From Beijerinckia mobilis (GTDB lineage: Bacteria; Pseudomonadota; Alphaproteobacteria; Rhizobiales; Beijerinckiaceae), in contig NZ_JQJH01000010.1 of NCBI RefSeq assembly GCF_000745425.1, positions 62,001 to 126,000 on the forward strand: 64,000 bases of DNA, read 5' to 3'. The notes beneath the pieces are model-generated. The model did no database searches. It had not been told where the DNA came from and saw only the letters and a program-made list of their open reading frames with translations. The position numbers and the translations under genes are program-made. This document shows, in pieces, positions 56,659 to 64,000 of this stretch (position 1 is the stretch's first letter; each line of letters opens with the position of its first letter).

Positions 56659-57887
56659 TTGGTGTCTCCCGCCTTTGCAGCCTCGCTCCCCCTTGTCTCC
56701 ATCCCTCGTGTCTCCTTCCCGAACGCCTCGCTTCCCTCACCTTCATCTCGGGGCAGGATGCGATCGAGCGGCAGATAGGGCAGGACCCCTTGCAGCCCGC
56801 TCGCCGTGCCCTGGCCGGTTTTCGTGTCGATGAATACTTTGTCGAGACCACCAAGCACGCGTTCGAGTGTCTCTAAATAAAGGCGCTGACGCGTGACGAC
56901 GGGTGCCTTGGCATATTCATCATAGATGAGGTTGAAACGACCAGCCTGGCCATTGGCCTCGGCAATGGCGCTCACCTTATAGCCCTCGGCCTCCGCGAGA
57001 ATGGCGGCCGCGGCACCCCGCGCTTCCGGCACGATCCGATTGGCATAGGCTTCGGCCTCGTTCCGCATGCGATCGAGATCCTGCTGTGCCGCGGTGACGT
57101 CGCGGAAAGCCGCAACCACCTGTTCAGGCGGATCGACAGATTGAAGCTGGACCTGCAGAATGAGAACACCGGCTTGGTAATCGTTGAGAATTTTCTGGAT
57201 GAGAGCCTGAACCGCAGGTTCGATCACCTTGCGCTCGGCGGTCAGGATTCTCTGGATCTGGCTGCGGCCGATTACTTCCCGCATCGCGCTTTCGGCGACA
57301 GCCTTTACCGTCTCCCGCTGGTTGGCGACATTGAAAGCGAAATCTTCCGGGTGCAGCGGATCGATCTGCCAGACGACGACGAATTTGACATCGGCGATAT
57401 TTTCATCACCCGTCAGCATCAAGCTCTCTTCCGGCAATTCATAATGGATCGGCACGTTGGGATGGCGCGGGTCTACACGCACGGTGAAGCCGATGTTGAT
57501 CGTATTGCGATCGGTGACCTGCAATAATTGCACGCTGCCGACCGGAAACGGCAGATTGTAATTGAGACCGGGACCAGCTTTGCCTGTATACCGGCCAAAA
57601 ACCTTGTTGAGACCGATTTCGTTGGGGCGGACCGTGTAAAATCCGGAAGCGAGCCAAAGCAGGATCGCTCCCAAAACGGTGGCGGCTACGACCCACAGGT
57701 TCCATCCATCCGGAAGATGATCGTGGAGGCGGCTCCAGAGAGAGCCTTTGCCTTGCCGCATCATTGTTCTGAAATCGAAGGGAACAGGCTCCGGGCGCTG
57801 ACCCCAAGGGCCGGCCTTGCCAGGTTTCCAGGGATCGCGGCCATCGTCCTGTGAGGATCCGTTTCCATTATTGATCCAGGGCATCAT
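56655..57887 (-). CDS. hflK: FtsH modulator HflK
   Basis: 410 codons. A Gly/Pro/Trp-rich cytosolic N-terminus (PWINNGNGSSQDDGRDPWKPG) typical of HflK, one membrane helix at ~63-83, the SPFH domain with FYTVRPNEIGLNKVFGRYTG, and a helical region ending near 325. The last ~35 residues are charged and low complexity. Partner of HflC in the same operon; folA lies upstream. Confidence 0.93.
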   Translation of the reverse strand: MMPWINNGNGSSQDDGRDPWKPGKAGPWGQRPEPVPFDFRTMMRQGKGSLWSRLHDHLPDGWNLWVVAATVLGAILLWLASGFYTVRPNEIGLNKVFGRYTGKAGPGLNYNLPFPVGSVQLLQVTDRNTINIGFTVRVDPRHPNVPIHYELPEESLMLTGDENIADVKFVVVWQIDPLHPEDFAFNVANQRETVKAVAESAMREVIGRSQIQRILTAERKVIEPAVQALIQKILNDYQAGVLILQVQLQSVDPPEQVVAAFRDVTAAQQDLDRMRNEAEAYANRIVPEARGAAAAILAEAEGYKVSAIAEANGQAGRFNLIYDEYAKAPVVTRQRLYLETLERVLGGLDKVFIDTKTGQGTASGLQGVLPYLPLDRILPRDEGEGSEAFGKETRGMETRGSEAAKAGDTK

Positions 57888-58033
57888 TCCATCCGGGTTG
57901 GGAGAGCATGGTTCGCGCCTGTGATGCTCTCAACAAATTTTCCCGAGTTTTCTTGAACTCTGGAATTTCGGGTAGCAGTGATTTCGGGTTGAAAAAGCAA
58001 AATCACCCGGGTTTTGGGCAAGCAAGACCGCCT

Positions 58034-58135
58034 AGAGCATTTTGTCTTTATATTGGATCGCTCCGCGATTCCATTTACCTGAAAATGCTCTAAATTCTCT
58101 GAGTGGAGCGTTTCTGGATATATCCGAAACGCTCT
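58034..58135 (-). repeat. Family A interspersed repeat, copy 4 (inverted)
   Basis: Reads in reverse: AGAGCATTTTG ... GGATCGCtccGCGATTCC ... GAAAATGCTCT (58034-58091) then GAGCGTTTCTGGATATATCCGAAACGCTC (58106-58134). It lies between folA and hflK, both on the minus strand, so in their direction it has the same order as the other copies. Confidence 0.85.
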
Positions 58136-58276
58136 AGAGATTATATTGAACCGTGCCAATCTCAAGCTGCCTAGAATGGGAAGGGCAGTTGAAAACTGCC
58201 TGTCCTGTACCGCTGGTATGGTGCCAATGCACCCTTTTCGTCGGATTGCCTTCAAGGATCGGGTGAAAATGAGAGA

Positions 58277-58879
58277 TCATGCGCCGGTAGCAAGCCTGCG
58301 ATTCGATTCTGCGGCAGGATTTGGCTCTGTTCCCGAGATACGATGATAATCGACGAACACATAGGAAGTTTCGTCGCCTGGACCTTGCTGTGGAGGGGAT
58401 CTTTGTTCCTCCCGCCATTGTGCCCAATCGACGGGCGGGAAAAAAGTGTCGCCTGACGGCGCCGCATCGACGAGCGTCAATTCGAGCCATGTCGTGCGTG
58501 GCAGAAAGGCTTCAAAAAGGACGCTGCCGCCAATCAGCGCCACCCGGTCGGCGTCAAGGGCCTGCGCCCGCTCGATTGCCAAAGCGAGAGCCGCTTCAGG
58601 GTCATGCGCAACGAGCACGCCACTGGCGGCAAAGGATCGGCGCGTCGTCAGTACGATGGTCTCGCGTCCGGGCAAGGCGTGACCGATGGATTCGAACGTC
58701 TTGCGGCCCATGAGCATGGGCTTGCCCCAGGTCCTTTCCCGAAAATGGCGTCGATCTCCAGGGAGATCCCAGGGCAGATGACCGGCTTGGCCAATGACCC
58801 CATTGCTGGCGATGGCGGCGATGATGCTCAGGCCAATTGTATGCGTGGACAACGACAAGAACTCGAAATTATGGATCAC
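58277..58879 (-). CDS. folA: Dihydrofolate reductase
   Basis: 200 codons from GTG 58879; no good ribosome-binding site, so the start may be later (TTG codons 8 or 10 are in frame). Core motifs: IIAAIASNGVIGQAGHLPWDLPGD with the active-site Asp, MLMGRKTFESIG, IVLTTRRSFAASG, and ALIGGSVLFEAFLP. NADPH-dependent reduction of dihydrofolate to tetrahydrofolate. A C-terminal ~25-residue tail exceeds the usual length. Upstream of hflK, but separated from it by about 390 bases holding a repeat. Confidence 0.93.
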   Translation of the reverse strand: MIHNFEFLSLSTHTIGLSIIAAIASNGVIGQAGHLPWDLPGDRRHFRERTWGKPMLMGRKTFESIGHALPGRETIVLTTRRSFAASGVLVAHDPEAALALAIERAQALDADRVALIGGSVLFEAFLPRTTWLELTLVDAAPSGDTFFPPVDWAQWREEQRSPPQQGPGDETSYVFVDYHRISGTEPNPAAESNRRLATGA

Positions 58880-59000
58880 GCCGTCTGCCGGGCGACCAGA
58901 ATGGAATGTCTGATTGTGCGGATGCGTTCCTGAATCGCTGGAACATCGCTCTCACAGCGCCCCAATGCCATCGCTGATTTGCGGAAAAGAATGATCGATT

Positions 59001-59537
59001 TCAATTCTGTTCCGGCACGCCGGATTGCGCAAGGTTCAGGAGACCGCCTCCGTCGATACGGCAACTGGTCCATTGATCCAGGAGTGTCGCACCCATATGG
59101 CGGTAAAAGCCGATCGCCGGTTCATTCCAGTCGAGAACCGACCATTCGAGACGGCCGAGATTCTCGCGCGCACAGCGGCGCGCGAGATTGACGAGAAGCG
59201 CCTTGCCGCAGCCATTGCCGCGGAAGGGAGGGCGAATATAAAGATCCTCCAACCATATGCCATGAAGGCCCTTAAAGGTTGAAAAGGAATAGAACCACAC
59301 GGCGAAGCCAGCGAGCTGGCCTTTGAAATCGATGAGTTCGCAAAATACGCGGGGTGCCGGGCCAAACAACGCGACGCGCAAGCTCGCAATATCGGCTTCC
59401 ACGTCGCTGCTCAGCTTTTCATAGGCTGCGAGTTCCTGCACGAGGGCGTAAATCGCGTCTATGTCTTCGGCCACGGCGCGGCGAATGCGCAACCTCGATG
59501 GTTGCGTTCGCGCTATGAAATCAATGATCGTCGCCAT
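59001..59537 (-). CDS. GNAT family N-acetyltransferase
   Basis: 178 codons from ATG 59537. The GNAT core has RLRIRRAVAEDIDAIYALVQELAAYEK at the start, the LEDLYIRPPFRGNGCGKALL acetyl-CoA loop near 98-116, and WNEPAIGFYRHMGA. The opening and the ELAAYEK motif resemble the diamine/spermidine acetyltransferase subgroup; substrate cannot be fixed. Its start overlaps the upstream small gene by 17 bases, indicating coupling. Confidence 0.9.
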   Translation of the reverse strand: MATIIDFIARTQPSRLRIRRAVAEDIDAIYALVQELAAYEKLSSDVEADIASLRVALFGPAPRVFCELIDFKGQLAGFAVWFYSFSTFKGLHGIWLEDLYIRPPFRGNGCGKALLVNLARRCARENLGRLEWSVLDWNEPAIGFYRHMGATLLDQWTSCRIDGGGLLNLAQSGVPEQN

Positions 59538-59751
59538 GCTTTGCCTGAACCGCGTGTTTGATCTCCCGCGCGGCATCAATGGCGAGTTTGATCTGCGTGT
59601 CTGTCAGCGCTTTGTTCGCTTGCAGAGCCGCCTTGATCTTGGGCATTTCGACATGTTTCGCGTCGGGAATTTCACTGACGAAAGCCGTAAGGGCGGCGAT
59701 GGCCGCCAGCAATTCGTCCAGCTTGTCATCGATGGATTTCGGTTCGGACAT
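59521..59751 (-). CDS. Small helical protein, unknown function
   Basis: 76 codons with GGAGATC just before the ATG. Charged and Ala/Lys-rich (DDKLDELLAAIAALTAFVSEIPDA...), predicted almost entirely helical and possibly dimeric; no signal peptide or cysteine. It overlaps the GNAT gene by 17 bases and so is probably its operon partner. No family recognised. Confidence 0.65.
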   Translation of the reverse strand: MSEPKSIDDKLDELLAAIAALTAFVSEIPDAKHVEMPKIKAALQANKALTDTQIKLAIDAAREIKHAVQAKHGDDH

Positions 59752-60788
59752 GAGGATCTCCGAAAAGACAGAGGCGGGATCTTTGACAGAGCCGAGACAT
59801 CATCAGTATCGGACCTGCTTGACTTCGCTATGACGGATCGAGAACAGACCTTTATCGATCCAATGGTTTTGCGGGCCGCCGCTGCAATATACGGTCTGCA
59901 CCGTAAAGGATTCGCAAAAATCGGGCGCTTTCCAACCCGTTTAGGGGGCAGGCGCCTTTAAAGCAAATTTCAATGCTATTGCATCGCTTCGAAGAGACTC
60001 TGATTTTTGAGTGAGGTATGTCGGCACTTGTCCACCGCGTTTCGCCCTTCGGGTGCGGTGTGACCAATTTTACCAAGGGGATGCGCGCCCAAAGGATGTC
60101 CAGCTCGCAATGGACAGGGACCAGCCGGCGACCTATAAGCGCCGTCGATCATCCCTTCGTGTCTTGCACGAATTGAAGCTATTTTGATCGCAAGAACTTA
60201 CTCTTGCCGGGTGCAAGGAACTTTGCGAGACGCTTCCGTCAACAAAACCGCTGGCGTATTTTCGCGAATCCTTGGGGGCGCGGACCGATGATCAGCCCAA
60301 GGGACCAACGAAATTCGGGCAATTCAAGAAAGAAGATGGCAAGAGCGGGATCGGGTTTTTATCGACGATCTTCTATCTGGGCCGGTTCTGCCACAAGCCC
60401 GATCACAATGATGAAAAGCTGAGCGTGGCCGAGGCGGGGCAGAAAGATCACGCCTTTTTGCTTGCAACCGGCGTGTCGGCATTTGCCTGTGCGGGAGATA
60501 CATTTTAGGCAGTGGCGATTCTGCTTCAAAAATGCAAAATCAATCGCAGCCTGTGCCATGCCAGACGGATTCGGGTCCGGTTTCAGCGCCGACGCCGGAG
60601 ATGGTTTCCGATCGGTGCTTCGGCAATCGATGCGCCTCCATGCCGTCCTTTGTCTTGAAGAGTTCAGGAGTATCGCTCAGGAACCAGATTCACGAGTGAT
60701 GCCCCCGGTTTTTGATGAATGCGTCAAGCCTTTCCAAAAGGGCGTCCTTTTCGGTTTGATGCCGGAGCCTTCCTTTCAGGAGTTTTCC
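59752..60788. other. Spacer with an unrecognised open frame, possibly a gene remnant
   Basis: About 1 kb. A frame open from 60188 to 60508 on the plus strand has ordinary coding-like codon use (for example KFGQFKKEDGKSGIGFLSTIFY and a stop at TAG) but its only starts are TTG (60203, 60272), no ribosome-binding site fits, and I recognise no family. It may be the tail of a decayed gene. Nothing else supported. Confidence 0.35.
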
Positions 60789-61526
60789 ATGACTGCAACG
60801 TCGCTCGGTGAATCCGCACCGTCCTCCAATCCGGCTCTTGGGGACCAATCCTTTCTGTTGCGCCAGACCATGGTTGATTGCCAGGTGCGTACCTTCGACG
60901 TCATCGATCAGCGCCTGCTGCAGCAGATGCTTGACGTGCCGCGCGAGGATTTTCTGCCCGCCTCACTCGCACCTCTCGCTTATTCCGACAAGGTGCTGAC
61001 TCTGGTTCCGACGACTCCCGGCACCGCCCCTCGGAGCCTGCTGCCGCCGTTGATTCTGGCGCGGCTCCTTCAGGGTGCCGGGGTGCGCCCCACTGATCGC
61101 GTCCTCGATGTCGCGCCGGCGCTTGGCTATTCGACGGCATTGCTCGCAGGCTTGGCGAAGGATGTATCGGCGCTCGAATGCGAGGCGGAATGGGTGGCGG
61201 CAATGGGCGGCGCTTTCGCGACTCATGGCCTGAAGAATGTTTCTGTTTTCCAGGGGCCGCTGGCCGGAGGCGTTCCGTCGAAAGCACCTTTCGATCTCAT
61301 CGTGATCAACGGTGCCGTCATGGCGCATCTTGAAACGGCGCTGGATCAATTGGTTGAGGGCGGTCGGCTCGTCGCTTTCCATTATGAACAGAATGATCCA
61401 ACGCGGCGGGCTGGCAAGGCTGTCCGTTTCGAAAAAATCGGCGGGGATATCAGCCGGCGGGTCCTGTTCGATGCGTCGCTGCCGGTCCTCGATGCTTTCG
61501 CTGAGCCGGAACGCTTCACCTTCTGA
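60789..61526 (+). CDS. PIMT-like methyltransferase (protein-L-isoaspartate O-methyltransferase family)
   Basis: 245 codons from ATG 60789, supported by AGGAG seven bases upstream. The N-terminal RQTMVDCQVRTFDVIDQRLLQQMLDVPREDFLP is the PIMT opening. The SAM loop reads VLDVAPALGYSTALLA instead of the usual G-x-G-x-G-Y, losing two glycines, so repair activity is doubtful. The remainder (ALECEAEWVAAM, DLIVINGAV) keeps the fold. In Hyphomicrobiales this variant is often next to tolC, as here, with ~790 bases between. Confidence 0.85.
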   Translation: MTATSLGESAPSSNPALGDQSFLLRQTMVDCQVRTFDVIDQRLLQQMLDVPREDFLPASLAPLAYSDKVLTLVPTTPGTAPRSLLPPLILARLLQGAGVRPTDRVLDVAPALGYSTALLAGLAKDVSALECEAEWVAAMGGAFATHGLKNVSVFQGPLAGGVPSKAPFDLIVINGAVMAHLETALDQLVEGGRLVAFHYEQNDPTRRAGKAVRFEKIGGDISRRVLFDASLPVLDAFAEPERFTF

Positions 61527-62314
61527 GCAGTCTTGTGGTGCGGAACGGTTCAGAATGCGGCGGTTGATCCTGGTTGTGAAACCGGGATCAAGAATGTCGT
61601 GCGGATTCTGTCGGCTTGATTCTGCGCATGATTCTCTCGTGGCCGGTGCCGCTGCTGTCTGTTGAAAAAATAGCACACAACTCAAAACTTCAGCCACCGC
61701 CGACAATATGGCCACGACAGATAATTCCGATTTTCATAAGCTTCAGCCTAACGTAGGGTCACCAATAGTCTTCCCGAAGCTTTAACCAAAGAGCAAACAC
61801 TTCGACCGATTCTTGGTTTTCGTTGAAAGAGACTGGAATCATTTCGGAGCCGCTGCTGAAATATTCGGGGTGGCCTTGCGATGGAGGAAAGCTGCAGCCT
61901 CATGGCAATGCCTGGATTTTTCGAATTGCATTCAAAAAGTCTTGTGCGTTGCGTTGGTTAATCCCTTTTGTCCTCGACAGTCGGGACGAGCCCAGACCGG
62001 GGATGCGGTATGAGATGTCTGGTAAAAACTAACGCTTTAGGTTAAGTCGTTTTTACACTGATTTAATGGGTTCGTTCCACGGCGCCTATGGTAAGCGGAA
62101 AGCCGGAACGGCGTTCTGCGTCCGAGGAGTACGGGGTGCAGAGGAATGGGATCGGGCTTGCGTGATGCCTCACATTGAACGTCGGCGAAAATCATCCACC
62201 CTGGATGGTCGAGGCCTGAATGATCAGGGTTCCTGCACGCGTGCCAACGCCGATTGTGTCGATGTCGATCATGTCGATGCGAGCTCCATTCACCAGCTCA
62301 TAAGGAAGGGCTTC
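61527..62314. other. Spacer between the PIMT-like gene and tolC
   Basis: About 790 bases. The tolC frame is open from 62066, but the DNA before 62315 encodes no signal peptide or family residues. No RNA gene, repeat or clear promoter recognised. Confidence 0.45.
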
Positions 62315-63727
62315 TTGAGGAAGGAATCCTTCGCCCGATCGCGCCATGCGGCCGGCCTGTGCATGGCCCTGCTGCCGTTTTTCGCCGCTTTTGCGCCCGA
62401 TGCCAGGGCGGAAAGCATGTCCAGTGCGTTGGCGCGTGCCTATATGACTAACCCTGATCTCAATCAGGAACGTGCCTCCGTTCGCGCTACAGACGAATCC
62501 TTGCCGCAGGCGACTTCCGGCTGGCGGCCCAATGTGTCGGCTGTCGGCAGCTATGGTTACAGCCACCTTTATACCAATCTGCCGACGCAAGGCACGGTCT
62601 TCTCCGGTACCTATAACAACGATATCGGTTCGGTGGGTTTGAATTTCTCCCAGAATGTTTTCAACGGTAATCGAACGCTCAACACCGTTCGCCAGTCCGA
62701 ATCAAACATTCTCGGCGCGCGCGAGGGCATGCGCAATACCGAGCAGAATATTCTGCAATATGGCGCGACAGCCTATATGAATGTTCTGCGCGATACCGCT
62801 ATTCTCAATCTGCGCCGGAACAACATCATCGTTCTTGAAGAACAATTGCGGCAGACCCGCGATCGCTTCAATGTCGGTGAAGTCACTAAAACCGACGTCG
62901 CGCAGTCGGAATCGAGCCTCGCTTCCGCGCGTTCGGATTATTTCGCCGCCCAGGCGAATCTGCAGACCAACATTGCCAATTATCGCCAGATCATCGGCGT
63001 TGAACCGAAACGGCTGGAACCTGCTGCGACCATCGAGAAATTGCTGCCTGGCAATCTCGATCGGGCTGTGGATATTGCGATGCTCGAGCATCCGGCCATT
63101 CAGGCCGCGCTCCATTCCGTTGATGCAGCGCAATCGCAGGTCAAAATCGCCGAAAGTGCGCTTTATCCGAAGGTGGATGTCGTCGGCCAGGTCCAGCGCC
63201 AGTTCAACGCGAATGGTATTCCCGGTTATCCGACCTTCAACGTCTCGCTCGTTGGACAGGTTTCCGTTCCGCTCTATGAGAACGGCGGTGCTAGCTATTC
63301 GCAGATTCGTCAGGCGAAGGAAAAGCTCGGTCAGGCGGAATTGCAAGCCGATCTGCAGCGCACTGCCGTGCGTGCTTCCGTGGTTTCCAGCTGGAGTCAG
63401 CTCGAAACCGCGCGGGCGGTTATTCAATCCTCTCTCGCAGCGGTGAAAGCCGCCGAGATTGCCCTCAATGGCGTCCGTGAAGAAGCCCGCGTCGGCCAAC
63501 GCACGACACTCGACGTGCTCAATGCCCAGCAATATCTCTTGAATACCCGCGTCAGCCTCGTCACGGCGCAGAGAGATCGGGTCGTTGCGTCCTATGTCGT
63601 CATGGCATCGATCGGCAAGCTCACAGCGTCGAACCTTCATCTTTCCGTGGTCCAATACGATCCGACCGTTCATTTCGAGCAGGTCAAGGATAAGTGGATT
63701 GGTATTCGTACCCCTGACGGGCGCTGA
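62315..63727 (+). CDS. tolC: TolC family outer membrane efflux channel
   Basis: 470 codons from TTG 62315, chosen because AAGGAAGGG lies a few bases before it and it directly opens a signal peptide (~1-32, ending DARA-E). An ATG at 62165 is the alternative. The outer membrane efflux protein repeat appears twice: first with SALARAYMTNPDLNQERASVRATDESLPQATSGWRPNVSA, then around 235 with AVDIAMLEHPAIQAALHSVDAAQSQVKIAESALYPKVDVVG. It should form the trimeric channel shared by type I secretion and efflux systems, perhaps with the HlyD-ABC system at 44-49 kb. Confidence 0.93.
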   Translation: MRKESFARSRHAAGLCMALLPFFAAFAPDARAESMSSALARAYMTNPDLNQERASVRATDESLPQATSGWRPNVSAVGSYGYSHLYTNLPTQGTVFSGTYNNDIGSVGLNFSQNVFNGNRTLNTVRQSESNILGAREGMRNTEQNILQYGATAYMNVLRDTAILNLRRNNIIVLEEQLRQTRDRFNVGEVTKTDVAQSESSLASARSDYFAAQANLQTNIANYRQIIGVEPKRLEPAATIEKLLPGNLDRAVDIAMLEHPAIQAALHSVDAAQSQVKIAESALYPKVDVVGQVQRQFNANGIPGYPTFNVSLVGQVSVPLYENGGASYSQIRQAKEKLGQAELQADLQRTAVRASVVSSWSQLETARAVIQSSLAAVKAAEIALNGVREEARVGQRTTLDVLNAQQYLLNTRVSLVTAQRDRVVASYVVMASIGKLTASNLHLSVVQYDPTVHFEQVKDKWIGIRTPDGR

Positions 63728-63819
63728 TTCCTTTGCCTCGCCTCCTCAATGGGAGGGGCAGGGCCTGTAGCCGAATGATTCCGGTCCTGCCTACGGAGCA
63801 GGCCAATCTAAAATTTGCT

Positions 63820-63920
63820 AGAGCGTTCCGGATATTTTCGGAAACGCTCGGCTAGAAGGAACCAGAGCGTTTTCAAAGCTACGGAATCGCGAAGCGATTC
63901 AGCTTCATCGGACAATGCTC
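63820..63920 (+). repeat. Family A interspersed repeat, copy 5
   Basis: First hairpin AGAGCGTTCCGG-atattt-TCGGAAACGCTC (63820-63849), second part 63864-63920 with AGAGCGTTTTC, the inner GGAATCGCGAAGCGATTC stem and ACAATGCTC. About 90 bases past tolC. Confidence 0.85.
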
Positions 63921-64000
63921 CCGAGCATTGAACCTGAAAGTGGACGTCTTTTTCTACTCGAAGGCGAAGCGTTTACGAAAAGTTGGAGTATCGCTCACAT

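Noticed and set aside
62702-63673. 323-codon open frame antisense to tolC
   Set aside because: Entirely inside tolC with no domain; produced by codon bias.

Overview
This 64 kb window is chromosomal DNA from an alphaproteobacterium of the Hyphomicrobiales (Rhizobiales). Gene neighbourhoods such as purM-purN-yicC-gmk, hisS-hisZ-hisG, folA-hflK-hflC-degP, groES-groEL behind a CIRCE element, and a PIMT-like gene next to tolC are typical of that order. The moderate GC content, short intergenic palindromic repeats and presence of HdeA-like and YfdX-like proteins suggest an acid-tolerant member of the Beijerinckiaceae (Beijerinckia/Methylocella type). The family assignment is inference; the order is much safer. 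Nearly everything is housekeeping. No phage, transposase, CRISPR array, tRNA or rRNA was recognised.

Layout. 1-5 kb: the N-terminus of a DUF255 thioredoxin-domain protein, an unknown lipoprotein, an AT-rich and G+T-skewed spacer, and a large membrane-anchored patatin-like lipase directly upstream of mnmE. 5-11 kb: mnmE, mnmG and rsmG (tRNA and rRNA modification), then purH and a YbjQ-like protein. 11-15.4 kb: an orphan MT-A70 methyltransferase facing the purM-purN-yicC-gmk operon. 15.4-21.3 kb: a LysR regulator, a small exported protein with a strong downstream hairpin, then a CDP-alcohol phosphatidyltransferase, an AI-2E-type permease and hda, and a YdhR-like protein. 21.5-28.5 kb: a MetX-like hydrolase, a DUF938 methyltransferase, a GntP permease, aspS and a small Cys-rich exported protein. 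29-34.4 kb: a YkgJ-type cysteine-cluster protein, a DEAD-box-family helicase, a TIGR04325 methyltransferase and a DUF2076 protein. 34.8-42.7 kb: hisS-hisZ-hisG, an HdeA-like periplasmic protein and an SbmA/YddA-type ABC exporter. 43.4-50 kb: an IHF-alpha-like protein and a four-gene RbbA/YhiI-type ABC export operon, divergent from a CecR-like TetR regulator with a large palindrome between them. 50-59 kb: groEL/groES, degP, yfdX, hflC/hflK and folA. 59-64 kb: a GNAT enzyme with a small partner gene, a PIMT-like protein and a TolC-type outer membrane channel.

How the genes work together. The window supplies translation fidelity (mnmE, mnmG, rsmG, aspS, hisS), purine and histidine synthesis (purH, purM, purN, gmk, hisZ, hisG), replication control (hda) and a concentrated envelope and protein quality-control set (groESL, degP, hflKC, yfdX, hdeA-like, tolC and two ABC exporters).

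The most interesting material is non-coding. One interspersed two-hairpin repeat (family A) occurs in at least five good copies beside gene ends. A second hairpin family (family B, core TCTCATTGA) has two members whose arms differ by a compensatory base-pair change. There is also a candidate structured RNA at about 17.40-17.52 kb and several orphan operator-like palindromes. No complete novel multi-gene system is evident; the patatin/lipoprotein island at the left end is the best protein-level candidate.
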